A DNA stretch of 64,000 nt from Rhodococcus sp. ARC_M6 (GCF_022810305.1 NZ_JALGQH010000009.1:124001-188000); one strand, 5' to 3'. Numbered from the stretch's first letter, positions 15,001 to 23,788 are shown. Numbers and translations: made by a program. The notes: generated from the letters alone by a model not told the origin.

Positions 15001-16285
15001 GCGTTCCACTTTGGTAGACATTGACCAGCAAGTCCTCCACCGGCCCGGAGGTCAAGACATGAAATTCTCCGGTCAGTGGACCGAAATTGATCTCCTGGGG
15101 AAAGAGCATCACATTGACCATCGGCGCCGCAGTGCTCTGTGACGTTGCGCCGACGCCCATGTCGCGCAGGATTTCGTGGAGGTTGCTGCGCTGGTGCCGC
15201 AATGCACCGACCAGTTCGAGATGCACGCGCTCAACCAGTTCACCGGTTGTATCTCCCGGGCGAACGTCAATTCGCAACGGTGCGATATTTACCAACATGC
15301 CACCCGAGCGGCGGAGCACGGCGGTGGTACGTCCTGAAACCGGTACATCCACCCGGACGTCGGTCCGTCCCGTCATCCGCGACAGGTAGCACGCGAATCC
15401 GGCGATAATCGTCGCCGTGGACGTTCCACTTCCGCGCTTGTCCGAATCCACCAGTCGCGCAACAGTTTCCTCCGACAACGACGTCGTCACCAGCGTGTCG
15501 GTAGCGACGGGAGTCGCATATCGGTTGGCCAGACTCACGCCCTCGACTCGTCCGTCGAGTCGCTCGGCCCAATACGCGCGGTCCGACTCGAATCGGTTCG
15601 ACTCACGATAGCGACAATCGAGTTCGTACAATGTTCGTAGATCGGCTGCCGGATTGGGCCCGGTTTCATGCCCCTCAACTGCTGCCGAATACATCGCGGC
15701 GATGCGGTTGACCATCGTCATTGCCGCGTAGGCGTCCAGCACTACGTGGTGAGCGCGGCCGTACCACAGGTAGTGAGCGTCACCGACTTGCAATATCGAC
15801 GAGGCAATCAAGCGGTCGCGCGTCAGGTTTATCTCGCGCATATAGTCCGCACGCATCCAGGCTTTTGCAGCTGCCATCGGATCGGTTTCGGCGCGCAAAT
15901 CGATGAATCCCATTTTCCCTTCGAGCGAGGAGTCGACAACTTGGTACGGCTCTCCGGCAACTTCCACCAATCGGAGAAATGCCCACTGAACCTCACGCCC
16001 CGCGGTCTCGGCTGCCCAGCAGAACAGGTCAAGATCGAGATCGCCGTGAAACTCTACGTATTGGGCGATGCAATGCGGCACATTCGGGGTGAGTTGCTGC
16101 GCGAACCACACCCCATATTGCGCCGACGACAGCGGAAAGGGTTCCACGAGTATGGATTCCGGAGAAGATGATCCACCACCGTCGAGTGCGGCGCCGATGG
16201 GAGATTCCAGAATCGTGCGTCGACTTCTCGCTTCGCCGGCACGGTCGCGATTACTGTGTGCGGACGGCACCGCCAGTTCATCCAT
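1..16285 (-). CDS. Giant multimodular non-ribosomal peptide synthetase (3' end beyond window)
   Basis: Assembles a peptide on carrier domains in the cytoplasm. The frame is open from ATG 16285 to the window edge (5,428 codons), so the C-terminus is missing. Domains by approximate residue: C1 45-475 (H179-H180-xxx-D184); C-terminal half of a second C domain 480-745; A1 750-1250; carrier Ser1296; C2 1350-1790 (first His 1481); A2 1820-2310; carrier Ser2358; epimerase E2 2415-2860 (first His 2547); C3 2905-3350 (first His 3045); A3 3380-3860; carrier Ser3903; E3 3960-4410 (first His 4098); C4 4455-4910 (first His 4607); A4 4940 to the edge, ending in its NGKIDR motif. C3 and C4 have the LSPLQ-GLLFH start seen after epimerases. 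The start overlaps ybaK by 8 bases. No carrier precedes C1, so the first acyl or aminoacyl group must come from another protein (inference). The product and A-domain substrates are not assigned. Confidence 0.95.
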   Translation of the reverse strand, partial: MDELAVPSAHSNRDRAGEARSRRTILESPIGAALDGGGSSSPESILVEPFPLSSAQYGVWFAQQLTPNVPHCIAQYVEFHGDLDLDLFCWAAETAGREVQWAFLRLVEVAGEPYQVVDSSLEGKMGFIDLRAETDPMAAAKAWMRADYMREINLTRDRLIASSILQVGDAHYLWYGRAHHVVLDAYAAMTMVNRIAAMYSAAVEGHETGPNPAADLRTLYELDCRYRESNRFESDRAYWAERLDGRVEGVSLANRYATPVATDTLVTTSLSEETVARLVDSDKRGSGTSTATIIAGFACYLSRMTGRTDVRVDVPVSGRTTAVLRRSGGMLVNIAPLRIDVRPGDTTGELVERVHLELVGALRHQRSNLHEILRDMGVGATSQSTAAPMVNVMLFPQEINFGPLTGEFHVLTSGPVEDLLVNVYQSGTPAKTFVEFRGNPGRYRDDELRPHHDGFLGLIEEFVAAAPDAPITTIHPSSAVEGERRLEAARQLDYWRRTLSGLRGLLELPMDRRRPNRRTRRLGSVRADLGEKLLGDVKAFAAEYDSSIFAITYAGLAVLLARLSGTEDIAVGIPVSDEAENAADAVVMRTLVDPDLSFTDLVEQVKLCGRGAFSQTQVSFGQVVEALGIDRSSAYSPLVQVVLGCDVPVPTGVPGVEVTAPDGWDRAEACDLQVVVKGKSGASGRVPNLSVDLTYATDLFDSATMQGFADRLVHILAQGTEDPSVRIGDITMLLQQEREQLTPVSGAAPMPSLTLPELLAAAVELDPAAVALVSGDRVLTYQELDRRSSRLAHALIRRGVGPESCVAVGMRRSIESVVCVWGITKTGAAFVPVDPGYPSARLEHMLTDSSAVLGLTVSDALEELPRTVPWMVLDDDAVEAAVAGSIATPVTDRERTAPLKLDHPAYVIYTSGSTGAPKGVVVPHRGLADLIAEQHERFETDSGARVLHFASPSFDASVFEMVWAFGSGAQLVIAPPTIFGGTDLAELLDRGHVTHAVLTPSALTSVDPAGCESLRCLVVAGEACSPDLALRWAPGRAMFDAYGPTESTIMANVGAMDVSGEPVTIGGPIRGFHEVVLDSRLRPVPIRVAGELYLAGPGLARGYRNQSGRSAARFVADPFGVPGHRLYRTGDVVRWRHDRAGSLTLEYVGRTDFQVKVRGFRIELGEIDSVLTEHPHVGFAVTRSRAGPAGDPVLVSYVLPCDSEGIDVAELRTHARSLLPEYMVPAAISVLNELPLTPVGKLDGSALPEPDFGAASTEFRSPRTMTEESVAGIFAEMLAADQLGIDTNFFDLGGNSLIATKVVARINSALDVNIGVRDLFDAPTVAELAARIECAGQPSASPALTAGVRPDRVPVSLAQQRLWLVNQLDTSSCAYNVPIALRLTGELDADALRAALADVVDLHETLRTVYPESPQGPLQVVVPTDQVVAELLPVTVPDGASLPEQIADLAGEGFDVTDEVPVRTVLFRIDRCQHVLVMVVHHIAADGSSMAPLARDVVAAYTARLHGRAPDWGPTSVSYADYTLWQRSILGSESDPDSLAAAELTYWRQTLTGMAESTPFPTDRPRPTWRSGRGSSVQFDIDASLHRRLGIFAREHDSTMFITMHAALAVLLNRLSGSSDIAVGTPIAGRGEASLDEMVGMFVNTVVLRTHIESGYSFEDLLQQVRECDLGAFAHARIPFERVLESVDHVRSTAISPLFQVMVELRNTEPPNLVLPDLEVEVVDVDLDVARYDLHLSLTEKFDSDDGTPAGISASFIFAVDILDADTVHSFADRFARILAEVMTAPWLRIADIGLLSAEEVLELTAVSGDSAVPGALLPELLTAGAANRSVIAVVCGEQRCTYGDLDEQSNRLARLLIRQGIGPESGVAVALGRSVESVSAVWAVAKSGASFVPVDPLYPAARIQHMLTDSSVTVGITLSEWRDSLPGSVRWIVLDEPVAEGALLRESVLPISDAERTAELDIDHAAYIIYTSGSTGAPKGVVLTHRGLANLVAEQCSRFGLGPDSRVLHAASPSFDAAVLEQLWAFSSGGRLVIAPQSVYGGGELAEILLREKVTHAALTPALLGTVDPAGLEDLGTVVVGGEACPPELVTRWAPGRRMFNTYGPAEATIQSNATVPMAAGEAVTVGRPICGFAEKVLDARLRPVPIGVVGELYLAGPGLARGYRNRRGLTASRFVADPFTRSGLRMYRTGDVVRWLRLPDGSVTIDYLGRSDLQVKVRGVRIELGEIESALSACPGVARAVAAVRRDAGRGDRLIGYVVPEPGVDLDVRAVLGGVGERLPPHMVPATVVVLESLPLTSNGKLDRDGLPAPDFASGRSTFRAPVTEVEIVLAGLFEEVLGVAEVGVEDSFFSLGGDSIMSIQLVSRAKQAGVQFSPRDVFERKSVAGLAEIAVVGEGAAALEEFSGGGVGEVPLTPIMHWLLERGGSGFERFSQAVMLGLPVGIDRPTLSGVVQAVLDRHDMLRARLSRHSDVSWSWEVLPAGMIRADAVIHTVPIEGSTGFRELAAAELNAAADRLDPDSGILVQVVWFAPVETRDPGRVLIVVHHSAVDGVSWRVLVPDLATAWAQIDAGQDPDLAPVGTSMRRWAHGLVDAAQEPERMAELDLWQRMALVDDPVMGSRPLNHVVDVNSTVESICVELPTDVTQALLTTVPEAFHGGVGDGLLAALATAVTTWRRDNGVNLDDVLISLEGHGREESVVPGSDLTRTVGWFSTSFPMRLDLSGADLEEVRVGGPAAGALVKSVKEQLRAVPDHGIGYGLLRYLCETTGSALRDFPAPHIAFNYLGRVATELPEGVPVAGWMPVDDGGDLSGAQNPDMPVSAVLDINALTVGSPSAPRLRATWSFPSGVLTAAEVDELAASWCEVLTALTKHARTDGAGGHTPSDFDLVSLGQAEIEDLEERYPALSDVWPLSPLQTGLLFHAVVSEESVDAYVVQLVVELRGHVDPERLRRAAQMLLDRHANLRTAFVPDAEGGPVQVVRSDASAPWKEIDLSGRGDDSRGCEWDQLIAADWAAGFDTARAPLLRWMLVTTGPASYRLILTNHHLLLDGWSTPLLLRELLLLYATGGDTTALPRLSPYRDYLAWVERQDVERSLGEWMRLLGDVDGPTLVAPLEPGRRFTESRDVRGELTDEQTSAVTDFARARGNTLNTVVEMAWAIILGALTSRDDVTFGATVSGRPPQIVGIESMIGLLVNTLPVRVRLDPNETLGGLLDRIQAEQAVLLDHHYVGLADIQRVAGPGAVFDTMTVFESYPVDHAGLTADTDIAGMQVIDVSGTDAAHYPISVIAHVDTKLNLRIKYLPELFDHDAITEILERVLRVIETVVADADLPLAKLDLLSPDEFGELSSVSGGPAARGRVLPELLAAGAENRSATAVACGDRRWTYGELDEQSNRLARLLIGRGVGPESSVAVAMARSFESVVAVWAVTKSGASFVPVDPLYPAARIEHIVSDSAVAVGITLSEWRDRLPDSVRWLELDDATVGVELTGLAADPVTDEDRSVALALDHPAYVIYTSGSTGVPKGVVITHRGVANLVGEQCSRFGLGPDARVLHVASPSFDAAVFEQMMAFGAGARLVIAPPFLYGGGELAQLLDDEGVTHAVLTPTALASIDTTAIDAASLQCLMVAGEACPPELAARWSRDRVMFNLYGPTEATIWSNAGPPLVADDPVTVGGPIRGFDECVLDCRLRPVPVGMVGELYLAGPALARGYRRRVGLTASRFVADPFAGSGRRMYRTGDLVRWLRRSDGSLNLDYVGRSDDQVKVRGFRIELGEVESALMNCPGVSRAVATVDSDGPSGDRLIGYVVAESGVAVDPRAVLAFAGEQLAPHMVPAAVMLLDSLPVTPNGKLDRAALPTPDFGTGRSEFHAPRTEMEKVLAGLFEEVLGLESVGVDDSFFALGGDSIMSIQLAARAKRTGVVFSPRDVFNRKSVAGLAQVAVVGDDVEALLEEFAGGGVGTIPLTPILSWLLERGEAGFGRFSQAVMLGLPDHIDADGLGHTIQVLLDHHDMLRARLRRNEARGRDWTWEALPEAMIQAKDIITRVSLDVPLGGSQFHELASRELDAAAERLNPADGIVMQVVWFDPAEEAGRGRVLIVIHHSVVDGVSWRVLVPDLATAWAQLAAGVQPELAPVGTSMRRWAHGLVEVAQRPERIAELDIWRAMAVDDPMIGSRPLDLAIDVAATSETVEVNVPADVTESLLTTVPEVFHGGVGDGLVATLALAVTKWRRDRGADLEDVVIGLEGHGREEGVVPGSDLTRTVGWFSTTFPMHLDLSGIDLDDAYAGGRALATLVKSVKEQLLAIPDHGIGYGLLRYLNDDTGSVLRNLPVPQIAFNYLGRVTTGIPANGSDSGWVPVDDAGNLSGAQNPDMPVPTVLDINSLTIDDGVRPTLRAVWSFPRGVLTAEEVGVPARLWLEALSLLATYAARPGAGGHTPTDLSLVTLGQAEIERLEKRYPALSDVWPLSPLQKGLLFHALASNTALASDAALASEASVDAYLVQLVVELRGHVDPARLRRVGQLLLDRHPNLRTAFVPNTDAGPVQVVEDNVEAPWSEIDLSGFGDEARGSEWDQLMSADRATRFDPAHAPLLRWTLVTIGPDHYRLVLTNHHLLIDGWSTPLLLRELLVLYGTDGDPAMLPRVRPYRDYLAWIAEQDTTASLDAWARAFDGLDDPTLVAPADPGRRYSESKDVAGELTEEQTAALAGLARARGVTLNTVIQTVWAIILGELTSRDDVTFGATVSGRPPQLEGIESMIGLFVNTLPVRVRLDTTETLGQFLDRVQAEQAALLDHHYVSLADIQRVAGPGAVFDTMTVFESYPIDRGGLTEDTDIAGMHVVGVSGADASHYPIGLVADVDTTLHLRIKFLPEIFDHDAMEETLQRVLRVLDAVVADPDLPLAQLDLLSPDEYRELTSVQGGPAVPGRVLPELLADGAENGSAIAVVFGDRQWAYGELDDQSNRLARLLISRGVGPESSVAVALPRSFGEVVAAIAVTKSGAAFVPVDPLYPSVRVEYMLNDSDVALGITNSEWRDGLPGSVEWLVVDDPVMERELLSASALPVDDVDRTANLDIDHAAYVIYTSGSTGVPKGVVVSHRGLANLVAEQCSRFALGPNSRVLHAASPSFDAAVLEQLWAFASGGRLVIVPPTVYGGNELAEILLREKVTHAALTPSLLGTVDPAGLEDLRTVVVGGETCPPELVERWAPGRRMFNTYGPAEATIQTDAGEPLAAGEKVTIGDPTCGVGEVVLDGRLRPVPVGVPGELYVEGPCLARGYRNRVGLTASRFVADPFGSSGRRMYRTGDVVRWLRSPGHGLALDYVGRSDLQVKIRGSRIELGEVESALSACEGVTRAVAAVRSDGRGGDRLIGYVTPRPGVVLDSMEVLSFVGERLAPQMLPATVVVLDALPLTVNGKIDRAALPSPDFDAGRAEFRE
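2813..2866 (-). repeat. Three in-frame 18-bp tandem units inside NRPS domain C4
   Basis: Three consecutive 18-base units encode AL-AS-(N/D/E)-type hexapeptides just after the [11 protein letters not shown] motif of C4, starting near residue 4474. The two upstream units in the coding direction share GCCTTGGCTTCC; the third is diverged. The paralogous C3 domain has only one such segment at this point, so the extra units look like a local slippage expansion. The frame is kept. Confidence 0.85.
14050..14850 (-). other. Truncated second condensation domain within the NRPS
   Basis: Residues about 480-745 align by eye with the C-terminal half of the C2 domain of the same protein: a YWRRTLSG segment, a DIAVGIPVS segment, an FGQVVEALG segment and an SPLVQVVLG segment. 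The N-terminal half, which should carry the HHxxxDG catalytic motif, is absent. Compared with C2 about seven residues around the GMFVNT motif are also missing. It sits directly between the complete C1 and A1. The piece is probably non-catalytic and either a recombination scar or a structural linker; the function is unknown. Confidence 0.75.
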
Positions 16286-16763
16286 CAGCTATCTCCACGA
16301 TTTCTGCGTCGCAAACCTGGGCGAGATCCTCGGGGTTCAGTTCAACTTCGATACCAGCGTTGCCGCCTCCCACCAAAACTGTTCGATGAGTCAGTAGAGA
16401 TTTGTCAATGACAACCAAAATATGGTTGGGCAGCCCGAGCGGTGATACCCCGAGACGTTGATACCCGAGGTTCTTCGTTAACGCGCCCGGACCCGCCACC
16501 TCCATCCGGCCCATCTCACAATGAATCGATATTGCCTTCATATCAATTTTCTTATTGACCGGACACACTGCAAGAACAAATTTATTACTCGACTGCTGCT
16601 TCAATAACACTGACTTGGTAATTCGATCCAATGAAATTCCGAGCGCATCCGATAAATCTTTCGGGGAATCCACCGGACAATCAAGATTTGCGTGGTCGTG
16701 AACCGTTACCGCTAAACCGAAGTCCTCCACAGCCCCGACAACTCGATCATGCAACTCATTCAC
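16278..16763 (-). CDS. YbaK/ProX-type aminoacyl-tRNA editing domain protein
   Basis: This 161-residue single-domain protein belongs to the YbaK/EbsC/ProX superfamily, free-standing deacylases that hydrolyse mischarged tRNAs in the cytoplasm. Visible hallmarks are the conserved lysine in SVLLK (K55) and the glycine-rich [16 protein letters not shown] segment near residue 133. Length is typical for the family. Its stop codon overlaps the NRPS start by 8 bases, so the two are almost certainly co-transcribed and translationally coupled. Such placement suggests a job linked to the NRPS, for example removing a misused or non-proteinogenic amino acid from tRNA, or an altered role on carrier-bound aminoacyl groups. 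That role is inference; the family call is firm. Confidence 0.85.
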   Translation of the reverse strand: MNELHDRVVGAVEDFGLAVTVHDHANLDCPVDSPKDLSDALGISLDRITKSVLLKQQSSNKFVLAVCPVNKKIDMKAISIHCEMGRMEVAGPGALTKNLGYQRLGVSPLGLPNHILVVIDKSLLTHRTVLVGGGNAGIEVELNPEDLAQVCDAEIVEIADG

Positions 16764-16801
16764 GATCGCACTCCTCGCTGGTCAGAAATCCGGCACCGTC
16801 A

Positions 16802-17443
16802 CTAAGCTTCCATCTTGGCGACGATGAACGCGCGAGCAGTCGGCGGGACGGTTGGGGCAAAACGCTTCAAGTACGCCGACATCCATTCGGCCCGACCAGT
16901 CAAGAACGGGTAATCTGTGCTGACCATCTGCCTTACGGCCAGCATCGGTAGCGGAGCATCCAGTGCTCGGAAATCGTCATTCCACAGTCCTGACTGAAGA
17001 CATCCGGGGTAGAACTGCCCCAACATCATTCCCTTGTTTACAAACGTCGATTTTCCGTGAAATTGAACTGTATCGATAAGATCGAAATCGTTCACATCCG
17101 GAAAGACTGCTATTATTGCCTTGAATATTTCGTCCTTACCGTCACGCGGAGGCAATTCCGGATAGATATCTGCCATGTCTTCGACAACATCCGACATCGA
17201 CTCAAAATCGATATCGTCCCCGGAAACGACGCCCGCCCAGAAAAGGCGCCGGTGGACCGAAGGACCGGTGAAGGGACAGACGGGACCCGCTCGCCCTAAA
17301 TCCTCGTGAGGTTCACACAGGTATTCAAGTGCCCAGTTTTGAAGAATTTGAATTGCCCCACTCGATGATCGGAGCGATTCCTCATCGAATATATTCACGA
17401 ATTCTACGTGAGATCTTCTACCGAATATTCGTTCGGTCCTCAT
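16802..17443 (-). CDS. DUF6875-like protein, first gene of the NRPS operon
   Basis: About 213 residues, cytoplasmic, without signal peptide or membrane segment. The recognisable block is a tryptophan-led WALEYL followed by PHEDLGRAGPVCPF at residues about 37-58, which resembles the DUF6875 family; the match is from memory and moderate. The start at 17443 is chosen because AAGGA lies 8 bases upstream. In-frame starts at 17452 and 17461 (GTG) are alternatives, and the frame is open further upstream. It lies 38 bases before ybaK in the same direction, so DUF6875-ybaK-NRPS looks like one operon. No function is known to me; association with peptide synthetases would suggest an accessory or tailoring role. 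Confidence 0.65.
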   Translation of the reverse strand: MRTERIFGRRSHVEFVNIFDEESLRSSSGAIQILQNWALEYLCEPHEDLGRAGPVCPFTGPSVHRRLFWAGVVSGDDIDFESMSDVVEDMADIYPELPPRDGKDEIFKAIIAVFPDVNDFDLIDTVQFHGKSTFVNKGMMLGQFYPGCLQSGLWNDDFRALDAPLPMLAVRQMVSTDYPFLTGRAEWMSAYLKRFAPTVPPTARAFIVAKMEA

Positions 17444-17860
17444 TGTCGCCATCCTTGTCACTAACGAGACTCCCTCGGACTGTCGAGGCGTGATCGAATC
17501 GGTGCCGCGACGTAAGCGTGCGTTCTGATGGAGTGTGATGCACAAAGCCAAGCGGCTGCGGAAATTGGTTGATCGCGACGCTGTGGCTTAACGTGCGAGG
17601 ACGTGACAGTTGTACGAGGTTGCGCGCTGACCGTACCGAGCGCGTCGTGGAAAATGACCATGCGACCTCCCGAAAATGCTTCCGCTTCTCCCAGGATCGT
17701 TGACCGCGGTACCGATGTCGCCCCTGCTGACACCCATCTGCCCTCCCGGCCTGCCCCACTGTCTATGTACCTACCAACTGCAACTCGGTATGCTCGAAGT
17801 TGATCGGCCCGGGATATTTGGGCGCACTCAATCCCCGGACCGGGAATCTCGGAGTCGAGG
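17444..17860. other. Divergent intergenic region, no gene seen
   Basis: About 417 bases separate the leftward NRPS operon from the rightward response regulator. Short open frames exist on both strands but none has a family signature or good ribosome site. It must hold promoters for both directions; I cannot place convincing -35/-10 boxes or a clear palindrome. Confidence 0.6.
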
Positions 17861-18694
17861 ATGACCGAAGTCGATTCGCAAGTAGCCCAGCGTGATCGCC
17901 CCCCAGCCATGTCGGGACACCCAGATGGTCGCCCTGAGTCTGCCGCACCCAACGGATTGTCCGTCGGCAAAATGGCGACGGCCTCCGGCATCAGCAATCA
18001 CGGCCGGCGGGCCATGCCATTCGAAGCTGCCGACACCGTCACCGCCCCTTTGAGGGTCGTCTTGGCCGAGGACGACGTCTTGCTTCGCGAGGGCATGACG
18101 AGCCTGCTGACCCGATCAGGAATCGACGTGGTGGGACAGGCCGGCGATGCAGCCCAGCTTCTCTCGGTGGTCCGCGACACGTCACCGGACCTCGTGGTGG
18201 TCGACATTCGAATGCCGCCGACCCAGACCACCGAAGGGCTCGACGCTGCCAGAGTAATCCGGAATGAACATCCCGAAACCGGCATCCTCGTATTGTCTGC
18301 GCATGCCGACGTCGAGGAGGCGATGGAACTACTGGCCAGTGGCCAAGGTATCGGCTATCTACTCAAAAGTCGCGTCACCGACGTCACGGAGTTTCTCGAC
18401 ACCATGGCGCGAATCGCCAAGGGTGCGGCTGTCCTGGACCCGGTGCTCGTTCAGGAACTGGTGTCGTCTCGCCGACGCAACGATCCGCTCGCCGCACTCA
18501 GCATGCGCGAGCGGGAGGTACTTGCGTTGATGGCCGAAGGTCGCTCGAACTCCGGTATCGCCCATACTCTGTGTGTCGCGGAGGGCACCGTCGAGAAGCA
18601 CGTACGCAGCATTCTCACCAAACTGGAGATCACCGAGACCAGTGAAAACCACCGAAGGGTTCTGGCTGTAGTCACCTTTCTCGAGGCCCGCTGA
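17861..18694 (+). CDS. NarL/LuxR-family response regulator
   Basis: Two-component DNA-binding regulator. With this start it has 277 residues: an unusual 60-residue N-terminal tail without domain signature, a receiver domain (acidic pair D71-D72, phospho-acceptor D115 in VVVDIRMPP, K169) and a C-terminal LuxR helix-turn-helix at about 210-265 (MREREVLALMAEGRSN, then GTVEKHVRSIL). GGAG six bases before ATG 17861 supports this start. ATG 18014 would give the usual family length (226 residues), with a weaker ribosome site. The partner kinase follows 33 bases downstream. It is divergent from the NRPS operon, so control of that cluster is possible but unproven. Confidence 0.93.
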   Translation: MTEVDSQVAQRDRPPAMSGHPDGRPESAAPNGLSVGKMATASGISNHGRRAMPFEAADTVTAPLRVVLAEDDVLLREGMTSLLTRSGIDVVGQAGDAAQLLSVVRDTSPDLVVVDIRMPPTQTTEGLDAARVIRNEHPETGILVLSAHADVEEAMELLASGQGIGYLLKSRVTDVTEFLDTMARIAKGAAVLDPVLVQELVSSRRRNDPLAALSMREREVLALMAEGRSNSGIAHTLCVAEGTVEKHVRSILTKLEITETSENHRRVLAVVTFLEAR

Positions 18695-18727
18695 CCGGAT
18701 CGGCGGGATCGATGTGAGCACTACGCG

Positions 18728-20977
18728 ATGATGTGGAATCGATCAGCGATTCGAAGTCGGACGACGGCGGAACCCGGCGTCGCCTTTCGCACGCGATTGC
18801 TGTCGTCGTTGATGCGCCCCACTGCCCCTCGACTCCTTCTCGGAATCTCTGTTGCGGCCACTTTCATCCTGGTGGAATCGTTGTTGGTTGTCGTGCTCCG
18901 ACAACTTGCTCCCGGCGAAGCCTTCGGTGCGATCTACCTGGTCGGAGTTTTGGTCGTCTCCATCGTGTGGGGGTTCGGTCTGGCAGTGGTGACATCAGTT
19001 GCCAGCGCCTTCGCATTCGACTACTTCCGCGATTGGCCCCCGGACTTTGCCCCCGCTGGTGCCCACAACTGGATCGCCGTCGCCGCATTTCTGGCCGTCG
19101 CGTTGTTGACAAATACCCTTGCCTCGCTCGCCCGATCACGTGCCGACGAAGCCGATCAACGCCGCCAAGAAGCCGACCTCGGAGCTGAGCTTGCCCACTT
19201 CATGCTCCGTTCCGGCGACCCGAAGTCTGCGATGGACAGAGCTTCCGAGCGGCTCGCGCAGGTACTCGAGTTGCCTTTCGCGACGCTCGAACTCGAAACA
19301 ATTCCGTCCGATCAGTACCGCTGCGCGATCCCGGTGTCCGACGGCGTCACGCTACTCGTTCCCGCATCGCTGCCGGCGCAGACGTTGCAGCGGCTCAGAG
19401 AACGGATAGTGCCGCCCTTGGAAGCGCTGGTGCAAGCGACACGCGACCGGGAGGCGGTAAACCTGGCGCTGGAGGCGAGCCGCAAAGATCTGGAGCGGTT
19501 CTTCGACCTCTCGTCCGATCTGCTCTGCATCGCCGGATTGGACGGTTCCTACCGGCGCATCAATCCGGCGTTCGAGAAGGCGCTCGGATATCCGATCCGA
19601 GAGTTGATGTCGCGACCGTTCTCGGAGTTCGTCCATCCGGAAGATCTGAATCGAACTCGCGACGCTCTCGACCAGCTGGCCCGCGGGCAACCCGTCGCTC
19701 AATTCGAAATCCGATTCATCTGCAGCGACGGCTCCGAACGTTGGATCGAGTGGAATACCGTGTCCGATCGGAACGAGCTCTACGGAGCCGGCCGCGACGT
19801 GACCGAACGCCTTGCAGCTCAACGAATTATCAAGGCAAGCCATGAAGCATTCCGCTCGCTTGCAGAGCAGCAGGCCGCACTACGACGGGTTGCGACGTTG
19901 GTTGCGCGAGGTGCCAATCAGTCGGAGGTGTTTGCATCGGTGGCGGAGGAACTGTCTCGGATCCTCAGCGGACACAGCACCGCGCTGTGCCGCTTCGGGT
20001 CGGACGGCGGGGCCACTCTGGTCGCGAATCGAACCGAGCCCGGCTTGGGGTGGACGCCGGTTGGCACACGCCTGTCACTCGAGGGCGAGAACGTCGCGTC
20101 GAGGGTATTTCAGTCGGGTCGCGCCGCCCGGATGGACAGCTACGACAACGCAACAGGCTCGACCGCAGCACTCATCCGAGACGTTGGCCTCCGCTCCGTA
20201 GTGGGAGTCCCGATCGTCGTCGAAGGACACTTGTGGGGCGCTGCTTTTGTCGGTTCGACACGCTCCGAACCGCTCCCACCGGACACGGAGTCTCGTATTG
20301 CAGACTTCACGGACCTCGTGGCCACCGCTATCGCGAATGCCCAAACTCATGCGCAACTCACCGCGTCCCGCGTCCGGATCGTTGCGGCCACCGACGACGC
20401 TCGACGCCGTCTCGAACGAGATCTGCACGACGGCGCCCAACAGCGTCTCGTGTCTCTGGGACTCGCACTCCGATCGGCCGAGGCAGCAGCGCCGGCCGAA
20501 CCCGCTGCGCTCAAGGAACAGATTTCCGACATCGTGGTGGGTCTGGGCGACGTCTCAGCGGATCTCCGAGAAATCTCCCGAGGAATTCATCCGACGATCC
20601 TGTCGAAAGGAGGCCTCCGCTCGGCACTACGCGCACTCTCACGCCACTCGACAGTCCCCGTCGATCTTGATTTGAACCTGGAACCGAATTTACCCGAGGC
20701 CGCCGAGGTAGCCGCGTATTACGTTGTCGCAGAGGCACTGACAAATACAGCCAAACACGCTCACGCGTCCGCCGTTTTTGTACGAGCCCGAACCGACGGG
20801 GCAACTCTCGAGCTCTCGGTTCGCGATGACGGCGTCGGCGGGGCCGATTCCGGCAAAGGATCCGGACTCACCGGTTTGAGGGACCGCGTCGAAGCTCTCA
20901 GCGGTCGGATGGAGATTGTCAGTCCTACCGGAACCGGGACAGCATTGATCGTCGAAATCCCGCTCGACCACAACTAA
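18728..20977 (+). CDS. Membrane sensor histidine kinase, PAS-GAF-HisKA_3 type
   Basis: 749-residue kinase that should phosphorylate the preceding response regulator. The N-terminal 130 residues contain several hydrophobic helices resembling the KdpD-like DUF4118 membrane module. A PAS domain follows at about 255-375 (SSDLLCIAGLDGSYRRINPAF), then a GAF domain at about 395-550, the NarL-type dimerisation and phospho-acceptor segment RRRLERDLHDGAQQRL with histidine near residue 566, and a C-terminal ATPase domain with VAEALTNTAKHAHA and DDGVGG. All kinase motifs look intact. The membrane, PAS and GAF modules suggest sensing of a small ligand or redox cue, which the sequence does not identify. 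Confidence 0.93.
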   Translation: MMWNRSAIRSRTTAEPGVAFRTRLLSSLMRPTAPRLLLGISVAATFILVESLLVVVLRQLAPGEAFGAIYLVGVLVVSIVWGFGLAVVTSVASAFAFDYFRDWPPDFAPAGAHNWIAVAAFLAVALLTNTLASLARSRADEADQRRQEADLGAELAHFMLRSGDPKSAMDRASERLAQVLELPFATLELETIPSDQYRCAIPVSDGVTLLVPASLPAQTLQRLRERIVPPLEALVQATRDREAVNLALEASRKDLERFFDLSSDLLCIAGLDGSYRRINPAFEKALGYPIRELMSRPFSEFVHPEDLNRTRDALDQLARGQPVAQFEIRFICSDGSERWIEWNTVSDRNELYGAGRDVTERLAAQRIIKASHEAFRSLAEQQAALRRVATLVARGANQSEVFASVAEELSRILSGHSTALCRFGSDGGATLVANRTEPGLGWTPVGTRLSLEGENVASRVFQSGRAARMDSYDNATGSTAALIRDVGLRSVVGVPIVVEGHLWGAAFVGSTRSEPLPPDTESRIADFTDLVATAIANAQTHAQLTASRVRIVAATDDARRRLERDLHDGAQQRLVSLGLALRSAEAAAPAEPAALKEQISDIVVGLGDVSADLREISRGIHPTILSKGGLRSALRALSRHSTVPVDLDLNLEPNLPEAAEVAAYYVVAEALTNTAKHAHASAVFVRARTDGATLELSVRDDGVGGADSGKGSGLTGLRDRVEALSGRMEIVSPTGTGTALIVEIPLDHN

Positions 20978-21002
20978 TTTTGTCGAGACAGTCGCAGTAC
21001 GA

Positions 21003-21026
21003 TCGAAGTTGATGCTTCGAAGGAGG
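21003..21026 (+). promoter_or_regulatory. Hairpin abutting the Shine-Dalgarno of the stress-protein gene
   Basis: A perfect 6-bp inverted repeat (TCGAAG, loop TTGATG, CTTCGA at 21003-21020) ends directly before AGGAGG at 21021-21026, seven bases before ATG 21034. The ribosome site itself is very strong; the hairpin could stabilise the leader or tune access, which is speculative. Confidence 0.4.
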
Positions 21027-21033
21027 CTCCGAC

Positions 21034-21573
21034 ATGAAGAGCAGACATGAAGGTCCGCACCCCGAGCACACATTCCATCTCGAAAGTCCGGTCACGGACC
21101 ATCGTCAGACTCGCCATATCGTTCTGGGTATCGGACCGGGATCTTCCAGCGACGATGCCCTGGAATTCGCGCTGACACTCGCCGTCGTGGAAGGCGCATC
21201 GCTCCATGTCATTCACTGCATCAGCGCCGAGGACATGCCCGTCGAAACAGATTCACCTCGCTTCGAGAACCAATTCCGCACCGAGATGACGAGGCAACGT
21301 GAGCACACGAGTGCGGCACTGGGCTCACATCCAGGTCCGTGGACCTACGACTGCAAACATGGCGACCCCACCAGTGTCATACTGGCGATGGCCGACAAGT
21401 ACGACGCATTCACCATCGTGGTCGGATCTCCTCGACGCGGACCCATTTCCGCGATCAGCCAATTGACGCACAGTTCTGTCTCATCGCGTTTGACACGACA
21501 GCACCAGTATCCGGTTGTGGTAGTGCCCGTCGGCGTGAAATCGACAGGGTGGATGCGCAAGTCTGTGTCGTAA
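21034..21573 (+). CDS. Universal stress protein (UspA) family
   Basis: 179 residues, one Usp domain preceded by an extra 25-30-residue tail. The core begins with HIVLGIGPGSSSDDALEFAL and ends with VVVGSPRRGP and the YPVVVVPVG strand. The nucleotide-binding glycine motif (GxxG-x9-G[S/T]) is imperfect: the second glycine is shifted and the final GS is replaced by HSS, so ATP binding is uncertain. Usp proteins are cytoplasmic and induced by starvation, redox or energy stress. The strong AGGAGG site fixes the start. It follows the sensor kinase by 56 bases and could be a target of that two-component system (inference). Confidence 0.85.
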   Translation: MKSRHEGPHPEHTFHLESPVTDHRQTRHIVLGIGPGSSSDDALEFALTLAVVEGASLHVIHCISAEDMPVETDSPRFENQFRTEMTRQREHTSAALGSHPGPWTYDCKHGDPTSVILAMADKYDAFTIVVGSPRRGPISAISQLTHSSVSSRLTRQHQYPVVVVPVGVKSTGWMRKSVS

Positions 21574-21593
21574 CCGCCGCGACGCAGACTTGC
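21557..21593. terminator. Bidirectional hairpin with a stop codon in its loop
   Basis: Arms GCAAGTCTGTGTCG (21557-21570) and CGACGCAGACTTGC (21580-21593) pair over 14 bp with one G-U, loop of 9 bases. The stress-protein stop TAA (21571-21573) lies in the loop and the monooxygenase stop begins four bases outside. The site closes two convergent genes. Confidence 0.75.
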
Positions 21594-21596
21594 ATT

Positions 21597-23078
21597 TCAG
21601 GAAATCGAATAGTCCTCGAGGGGAAACCGCTTCGCCTCCACAAACGCATTGCGGGTGGAGGTGGGTCGCAGAATCGCCGCTTCGCCGTGTTGATTGAAGT
21701 AGTAGCTTCGCGCGGTCTGGCAACTACCGCCGTAGAAGACGGAGTCGGCCAGATTCTCGGTCATTCGATCGAGGAACTCCGCGTTAGCTTCCTCGGTGAC
21801 CTCAAACGTGTCGGCCCCACGGCGTTTCACTTCTCCGAAGAGTCGATCCATGTGCTGCATTTGCGATTCGATAGTCGTGAAATACGACAAACCGCTGTAA
21901 GAATAGGGACTCGCCAGGGTGAGGAAGTTCGGGAAATACGGGACAGAGACACCCTCATATGCCTGGAACCGATTGTCACGCCACCACTTTCCGAGGTTGC
22001 GCCCTTCGCGGCCGATCACCTCGATCGCCGGGAAATTCACGTCCCAAAGATTGAACCCGGTTGCCAGTACCAAGGTGTCAATTTCCGTCTTGCGGCCATC
22101 AGAAGTAACAATTCCGTCGGACGCAATGTGATCGATGGACGTGGTCTCGAGATGCACATTGTCTTTGGTGAAGGTGCGGAAGTAATTGTTGGAGAAGGTG
22201 GGTCGCTTACAGCCGAAGTCGTAGTCCGGGGTCAGTTGCTTACGCAATGCGGCGTCACCGACTTGCGATCGGAGGAATGCACGCGAGAAGGCAGCCGCGG
22301 CCTTGTTGACGAGTTTGACCTGCTTGTAGTGCAAGACGGCACTGACCATGATCACTTCCAGAATCCCAGAGCTCACGGCGCGGGCAATCCGCTGTGTGAA
22401 CGGAATCCGCGAGAACAGTTTCTGCACCGTGGACGGAATGGGCACGTCGAGCTTGGGAACCACCCAGATCGGGGTGCGTTGATAAACGGTCAATTCTGTT
22501 GCCGCCCGCGCGAGTTCGGGAATGAGTTGCACTGCGGTGGCGCCGGTTCCGATGACAGCCGTTTTGGTTCCGACCATGTCGTACGTATCGTCCCAGGCCG
22601 TGGTGTGAATGATCTTGCCGGCAAAATCGTCGATCCCGGAGATGTCGGGACGATGCGGTTGGGACAGAAAGCCCGTTGCGGTCAGCAGATACTTCGCAGT
22701 GATGTCAGGGCGGCCTTCGACTGAGACAACCCAGTGCGACTCGTCCTCGTCCCACCGCGCGCCGTTGACCAGCGCACCAAAGCTCATGTGCCGACGTAGA
22801 TCGTATTTGTCGGCGACATGCTCGGCGTACTTCTTGAGCTCGGCGCCAGGAGCAAAAAGCCTCGACCAGCGGGGGTTCGGCTCGAACGAGTACGAGTACG
22901 TGACCGATGCGATGTCGACAGCCAAACCGGGATAGCGGTTGACGTGCCAGGTTCCGCCCAGATCGTCCTCACGTTCGAGGATCGCCAGGTTTTCCAAGCC
23001 CAACCGCTTGAGTTGAATTGCCGCGCCCATTCCGCCGAAGCCCGCCCCGACCACTACTGCGTCGTACTGCTCTGCCAT
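21597..23078 (-). CDS. FAD-dependent Baeyer-Villiger-type monooxygenase
   Basis: 493-residue class B flavin monooxygenase, expected to use FAD and NADPH to insert oxygen next to a ketone or oxidise a soft heteroatom. Visible motifs: N-terminal FAD fold GAGFGGMG at residues 11-18, GGTW at 41-44, a Baeyer-Villiger fingerprint FAGKIIHTTAWDD at 152-164 (matches FxGxxxHxxxW), the NADPH fold GTGATA at 177-182, and ATGFNLWD towards the C-terminus. ATG 23078 is chosen because it lies just before the FAD fold and has GAGGG upstream; the frame extends to 23120, into the operator. It is divergent from a TetR repressor, so induction by a substrate-like ligand is likely. The substrate is unknown. Confidence 0.9.
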   Translation of the reverse strand: MAEQYDAVVVGAGFGGMGAAIQLKRLGLENLAILEREDDLGGTWHVNRYPGLAVDIASVTYSYSFEPNPRWSRLFAPGAELKKYAEHVADKYDLRRHMSFGALVNGARWDEDESHWVVSVEGRPDITAKYLLTATGFLSQPHRPDISGIDDFAGKIIHTTAWDDTYDMVGTKTAVIGTGATAVQLIPELARAATELTVYQRTPIWVVPKLDVPIPSTVQKLFSRIPFTQRIARAVSSGILEVIMVSAVLHYKQVKLVNKAAAAFSRAFLRSQVGDAALRKQLTPDYDFGCKRPTFSNNYFRTFTKDNVHLETTSIDHIASDGIVTSDGRKTEIDTLVLATGFNLWDVNFPAIEVIGREGRNLGKWWRDNRFQAYEGVSVPYFPNFLTLASPYSYSGLSYFTTIESQMQHMDRLFGEVKRRGADTFEVTEEANAEFLDRMTENLADSVFYGGSCQTARSYYFNQHGEAAILRPTSTRNAFVEAKRFPLEDYSIS

Positions 23079-23121
23079 CAGAGATTTCCCTCTCGTGAAC
23101 CGCACATCAGAAAATGACACA

Positions 23122-23147
23122 TCATTCCGTTACGGAAAACGGTATCA
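23122..23147. promoter_or_regulatory. Palindromic operator between monooxygenase and TetR genes
   Basis: Half-sites TCATTCCGTT and AACGGTATCA (8 of 10 positions symmetric) flank ACGGAA. It lies in the short divergent region and is a good candidate for TetR binding. Its position argues for the TetR start at GTG 23156 rather than ATG 23114. Confidence 0.6.
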
Positions 23148-23155
23148 TTTCAGAC

Positions 23156-23779
23156 GTGACGAAGGCCATAACCCGAGCGGAACGAAAAAAGGCGGAGTTG
23201 CGCCGCGAGATCATCGACGCATCATTCGAGTGCTTCGCCCATCGCGGCTACCATGCCACCGGAATTGCCGACATAGCAACAGTTCTCGGCATCGGGCACG
23301 GCACGTTCTATCGATACTTCGAAAACAAACGCGACATCATCGATCACGTCATCGACGATCTGATCGCCAAGATCATCGGCGCACTCGCCACCGAGAATGC
23401 ACCGGACGCCGCCAACACCCTGGACGACTATCGCGCCCAAGTAGCGCGCATCGCCGAAGCACTCCCCCGCATCTTCTTCGACGACCCACGCATTCCGCGA
23501 GTGCTTCTATTCGAGACGACGGGCGTCGACGCCGACCTCACCGGCCGGATGCTTGATCTACTGGACCAATCCGCGGCACTGACAGCCGCGTATCTTCACC
23601 ACGGCGTCAAATGCGGATATCTCCGTACCGACCTCGATGTCGCGAGTACGGCGCAAGCGATCAACGGCATGATGCTGGCCAGCGGAATTCAAGGCCTCCG
23701 CGCGCCAACACCCGTCGACTGTTCCGCGCTCAACCAGGCAATCACCCGGCTGATGTTCGACGGTATCCGCGCAGAATGA
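23156..23779 (+). CDS. TetR-family repressor
   Basis: About 207 residues. The N-terminal helix-turn-helix is typical: ASFECFAHRGYHATGIADIA followed by IGHGTFYRYFENKRDI. The C-terminal ligand domain (about residues 60-205) is variable and gives no substrate hint. GTG 23156 is preferred because an in-frame ATG at 23114 would put a clear palindrome inside the coding region; neither start has a strong Shine-Dalgarno. Divergent from the Baeyer-Villiger-type monooxygenase, it probably represses that gene and itself. It ends 9 bases from the convergent hisF stop. Confidence 0.9.
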   Translation: MTKAITRAERKKAELRREIIDASFECFAHRGYHATGIADIATVLGIGHGTFYRYFENKRDIIDHVIDDLIAKIIGALATENAPDAANTLDDYRAQVARIAEALPRIFFDDPRIPRVLLFETTGVDADLTGRMLDLLDQSAALTAAYLHHGVKCGYLRTDLDVASTAQAINGMMLASGIQGLRAPTPVDCSALNQAITRLMFDGIRAE

Positions 23780-23788
23780 GCCGAACGG

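Noticed and set aside
1-16285. Naming the peptide product (siderophore or lipopeptide)
   Set aside because: The gene is incomplete at the left, no siderophore tailoring, MbtH-like or transport genes are in the window, and the A-domain codes do not match ones I can assign.
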